A stretch of DNA of 36,621 nucleotides. It comes from an uncultured Chlorobiaceae bacterium (GTDB lineage Bacteria; Bacteroidota; Chlorobiia; Chlorobiales; Chlorobiaceae). Location: assembly GCA_903824295.1 (NCBI GenBank), contig CAIJWE010000122.1, positions 1 to 36,621 on the forward strand, in the 5' to 3' direction. Shown in pieces: positions 34,067 to 36,621 of this stretch (position 1 is the stretch's first letter; every line of letters starts with the position of its first letter). The notes under the pieces are model-generated. The model searched no databases. It saw only the letters and a list, made by a program, of their open reading frames with translations, and was not told where the DNA came from. A program made the translations under genes and the position numbers.

Positions 34067-35694
34067 CCGAACAAAACCAGAAACAAATGGGCACTATCCT
34101 CTGGGGTATTGCCGACCAACTGCGCGGAGCCATGAATGCCGACGACTTCCGCGACTACATGCTCTCCTTCCTCTTTCTTCGCTACCTCTCCGACAACTAC
34201 GAGGCAGCAGCAAAAAAAGAGCTCGGCACCGATTTCCCTGATAACCGGGAGCAGCCAGGTACCACGCCGCTGCAACTCTGGTACAACAACAATCCCGGCG
34301 ATAGTGCTGAATTTGAAAAACAGATGCGCCTCAAGGTGCACTATGTCATCCAGCCGCAATACCTCTGGGGCAGCATTGCCGAAATGGCTCGCACGCAGAA
34401 TGGGGAGTTACTCCATACCCTGCAAAAAGCCTTTGATTACATTGAGAACGAATCCTTTGCCAGCACCTTTCAGGGTTTGTTCTCCGAAATCAACCTGAGC
34501 TCGGAAAAACTTGGCAAGCACTATACCGATCGCAACGCCAAACTCTGCACCATCATCACCAAAATTGCCGAGGGGCTGGCAGGCTTTTCAACCGACAGCG
34601 ACACCCTTGGTGATGCCTACGAATACCTGATCGGTCAGTTTGCCGCCGGTTCCGGCAAAAAAGCGGGTGAGTTCTACACCCCGCAGCAGATCTCCAGCAT
34701 TCTCTCAGCCATTGTCACGCTCGACAGTCAGGAGCCAGCCACCGGCAAGAAAAAATATCTGATCAGTGTGCTCGATTTTGCCTGCGGTTCCGGCTCGCTG
34801 CTGCTCAATGTGCGCAAGAAAATGGGGCAGTATGGCATTGGCAAAATCTACGGTCAAGAGTCCAACATCACCACCTACAACCTCGCACGCATGAACATGC
34901 TGCTGCACGGTGTGAAAGATTCCGAGTTTGAAATTTTCCACGGCGATACCCTCCTCAACGACTGGGAGATGCTGCGCGAAGCCAACCCCGCCAAAAAGAA
35001 GCACTTTGATGCGGTGGTGGCCAATCCACCCTTCAGCTACCGCTGGGAACTCACCGACGCCTTGGGCGACGACGTCCGCTTCAAAAACTACGGCCTCGCC
35101 CCCAAATCCGCCGCCGACTTCGCCTTTCTCCTTCACGGCTTCCAATACCTCGCCAAAGAGGGCACTATGGCCATCATCCTCCCTCACGGCGTCCTCTTCC
35201 GTGGCGGTGTAGAAGAGCGCATCCGCACCAAACTGCTCAAAGACGGCCACATCGACACCGTCATCGGCCTCCCCGCCAACCTCTTTTTCTCCACCGGTAT
35301 TCCAGTCTGCATTCTGGTGCTCAAAAAATGCAAGAAGCCCGACGACGTGCTCTTCATCAACGCCAGCGAACACTTCGAAAAAGGTAAACGCCAGAACCGC
35401 CTCCGGCAGGATGATATCGATAAAATTGTTGAAACCTATCAATACCGTAAAGAAGAAGAGCGCTACTCCCGCCGGGTCTCAATGGCCGAAATTGAATCCA
35501 ACGGCTACAACCTCAACATCTCCCGCTACATCAGCACCGCCACAGCAGAAGAAGAGATCGACCTCACGGCACTGCACGCAGATTTACTCAACCTCGAAGA
35601 GCGAATTGTCAACGCCACCAACAAACACAACGAGTTTCTCAAAGAGCTTGGGTTGAATCTTTTACCGATTGGAATTCTTGAACAAGGTATATGA
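34063..35694 (+). CDS. hsdM: Type I DNA methyltransferase M subunit
   Basis: N6-adenine methylase that modifies the host site together with HsdS and forms the core of the restriction complex. An N-terminal helical HsdM_N domain (MGTILWGIADQLRGAMNADD, and FLFLRYLSDNYE) is followed by the methylase fold. FYTPQQISSIL precedes D238-FACGSGSLL (S-adenosylmethionine binding) and the catalytic NPPF lies at 321-324. Length of 543 fits the EcoR124 family, as does its HsdR partner. It overlaps an antitoxin remnant at its start and the next small gene at its stop (ATGA). C-ending codons dominate, as in hsdR. Confidence 0.95.
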   Translation: MTEQNQKQMGTILWGIADQLRGAMNADDFRDYMLSFLFLRYLSDNYEAAAKKELGTDFPDNREQPGTTPLQLWYNNNPGDSAEFEKQMRLKVHYVIQPQYLWGSIAEMARTQNGELLHTLQKAFDYIENESFASTFQGLFSEINLSSEKLGKHYTDRNAKLCTIITKIAEGLAGFSTDSDTLGDAYEYLIGQFAAGSGKKAGEFYTPQQISSILSAIVTLDSQEPATGKKKYLISVLDFACGSGSLLLNVRKKMGQYGIGKIYGQESNITTYNLARMNMLLHGVKDSEFEIFHGDTLLNDWEMLREANPAKKKHFDAVVANPPFSYRWELTDALGDDVRFKNYGLAPKSAADFAFLLHGFQYLAKEGTMAIILPHGVLFRGGVEERIRTKLLKDGHIDTVIGLPANLFFSTGIPVCILVLKKCKKPDDVLFINASEHFEKGKRQNRLRQDDIDKIVETYQYRKEEERYSRRVSMAEIESNGYNLNISRYISTATAEEEIDLTALHADLLNLEERIVNATNKHNEFLKELGLNLLPIGILEQGI

Positions 35695-35882
35695 GGCCCT
35701 TTAACGATAAAGAAATTGAATCACTATGCTTTGGACACCCGGCACCATTTATCTCTGAACCAGCTAAGCAAATTGCGCCATTAGAACTTGTGGCCAACGG
35801 CAGAGTAAAAGTCCTGCAAGCATCCCTGTACACCTCAAAAGCACGTCTTGAACAAGCAAAAACGATGGATGACGTATTTTAA
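35691..35882 (+). CDS. Small hypothetical protein coupled to hsdM
   Basis: A 63-residue frame that begins in an ATGA overlap with hsdM and reads MRPFNDKEIESLCFGHPAPF at the start, then ELVANGRVKVLQASLYTSKARLEQ. I do not recognise a family. The overlap and the lack of any terminator show it belongs to the restriction operon. It could be an accessory factor or an inert remnant. Confidence 0.5.
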   Translation: MRPFNDKEIESLCFGHPAPFISEPAKQIAPLELVANGRVKVLQASLYTSKARLEQAKTMDDVF

Positions 35883-35897
35883 AACCAAGGCGCTTTC

Positions 35898-36621
35898 ATG
35901 TTCAACGATATCCCATATTGGAAAGTAAACAGGGAAGAGCGGTTCTTCTGCTTCTTATTTGCTCATGCCCTTTTGTCGTCGAGAACCATCAGAGTTGGTT
36001 TTGCTGAACTTGCAAAAAGAAAGTGTGATATAGCGCTTGATCCCGATGAACTTGAGGTCTATGTTGAAGTAGCTGCGCTTCGAGATTATTGGTACGACCT
36101 TGGCAATCCTGCCAAGTATTCAGATGAAACCCATGACAAGAGAAGAACTGTTCTGGAGCAAATTTTAAAGATTCGTGAAGTTGATCCGGGAATGCTTGAC
36201 AAACACGACCTCTTCTGGACATCCTCGAATAAAAAGAAGCTCTGGTGCCCGAGCCATTGGGGAATAGAAGAACTGAAAAATGCTGGCATGGAAAAACTTA
36301 AAGAGGTGCGCTGGGCTTTCCACGCCAAGCCGGACATTCTGCTGGTCTCCCCAAAAACAATGCTGGTTATCGAAGCCAAACTCGAATCCGGCGAAGGCCG
36401 AAAAGACAAAACCGGTTATAAACAGTATGAAATTCAGGAGTTGATTGTTGACTTATGGAAGCAACTTATACCAGAATTCCAACAGCGGAAGCTTGCCCAA
36501 GCCAGGCTGGAAGTCAAAGGCACGGGCAATAACACCATCACCTGGGCAGACATTCTCGCAATAATTGCTGATTCCGATATTGACGCTTTCACCCGAAACG
36601 CCCTTGATCAACTCAAAAAGT
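35898..36621 (+). CDS. Predicted PD-(D/E)XK nuclease downstream of hsdM (partial, runs off the end)
   Basis: Open from ATG 35898 to the window end (241 codons, no stop). The N-terminal 135 residues (MFNDIPYWKVNREERFFCFL onward) are mostly helical and not recognised. Then HAKPDILLVSPKTMLVIEAKLESG gives D146, E159 and K161, the PD-(D/E)XK nuclease core. KYNPxx-style follow-up is replaced by GRKDKTGYKQYEIQELIVDL with a conserved-looking Gln-rich helix. It starts 15 bases after the previous stop, in the same direction as hsdM, so it is probably part of the defence island. It may be a type IV-like or accessory nuclease. Confidence 0.72.
   Translation, partial: MFNDIPYWKVNREERFFCFLFAHALLSSRTIRVGFAELAKRKCDIALDPDELEVYVEVAALRDYWYDLGNPAKYSDETHDKRRTVLEQILKIREVDPGMLDKHDLFWTSSNKKKLWCPSHWGIEELKNAGMEKLKEVRWAFHAKPDILLVSPKTMLVIEAKLESGEGRKDKTGYKQYEIQELIVDLWKQLIPEFQQRKLAQARLEVKGTGNNTITWADILAIIADSDIDAFTRNALDQLKK

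Noticed and set aside
34705-35442. A 245-codon leftward frame opposite hsdM
   Set aside because: Same codon-bias artefact as opposite hsdR; the HsdM motifs are on the + strand.
1-36621. CRISPR arrays, tRNA or rRNA genes, and complete insertion sequences
   Set aside because: No regularly spaced repeats, no cloverleaf candidates in intergenic regions, and no transposase with terminal inverted repeats were seen.

Overview
The window looks like chromosome from an anaerobic, nitrogen-fixing, mid-GC bacterium. It carries a homocitrate synthase gene (nifV) coupled to a NifA-type sigma-54 activator, a lone mreB, RNase R, CorA, L-2-hydroxyglutarate oxidase and a FISUMP-type secreted protein. This set, with the wording of several proteins, suggests a green sulfur bacterium (Chlorobium/Pelodictyon group). 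That is inference from recognised families; no marker gene or rRNA is present to prove it.

Layout. (1) 1-1616: 3' part of a type I restriction hsdR of the DUF3387 type, cut by the window edge, then an aldo/keto reductase. (2) 2770-8698: mreB, a strong terminator, then the leftward nifV-nifA pair, a long gap, and a leftward gene fusing a GNAT acetyltransferase to a BKACE (DUF849) enzyme. (3) 9004-11540: a compact XamI-type type II restriction-modification pair, followed by corA. corA carries an in-frame N-terminal stretch that looks like the start of a HigA antitoxin. (4) 12851-23042: housekeeping and accessory genes: FISUMP protein, rnr, a glutamine amidotransferase, a Spy/LTXXQ periplasmic protein, a histidine decarboxylase, a three-PAS hybrid histidine kinase and lhgO. 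(5) 23127-24537: a decayed leftward operon, yceI (intact), then an NADPH-dependent FMN reductase (5' part lost), then a pirin (frameshift plus internal deletion). (6) 24863-26512: a SGNH-type hydrolase, a small hypothetical gene and a truncated RhuM gene. (7) 26846-36621: a second type I restriction island in the unusual order hsdR-hsdS-[toxin-antitoxin genes and repeats]-hsdM-small ORF-PD-(D/E)XK nuclease (runs off the end).

The most unusual part is 29835-34070. Between hsdS and hsdM lie a PIN toxin pair, a zeta-like kinase pair, an orphan antitoxin-like gene and an Rpn/PD-(D/E)XK nuclease. Pieces of neighbouring genes are repeated between them: two extra copies of the hsdS 3' end, a second copy of one antitoxin's C-terminal half, and a second copy of another antitoxin's 3' end placed directly before hsdM. 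Most of these joints are ATGA or TAATG stop/start overlaps, so the cassettes appear to have been accreted into the restriction operon while keeping translational coupling.

The window therefore carries three restriction systems (two type I, one type II) plus toxin-antitoxin modules. hsdR2 and hsdM2 are visibly richer in C-ending codons than the chromosomal genes around them, which suggests acquisition by transfer.
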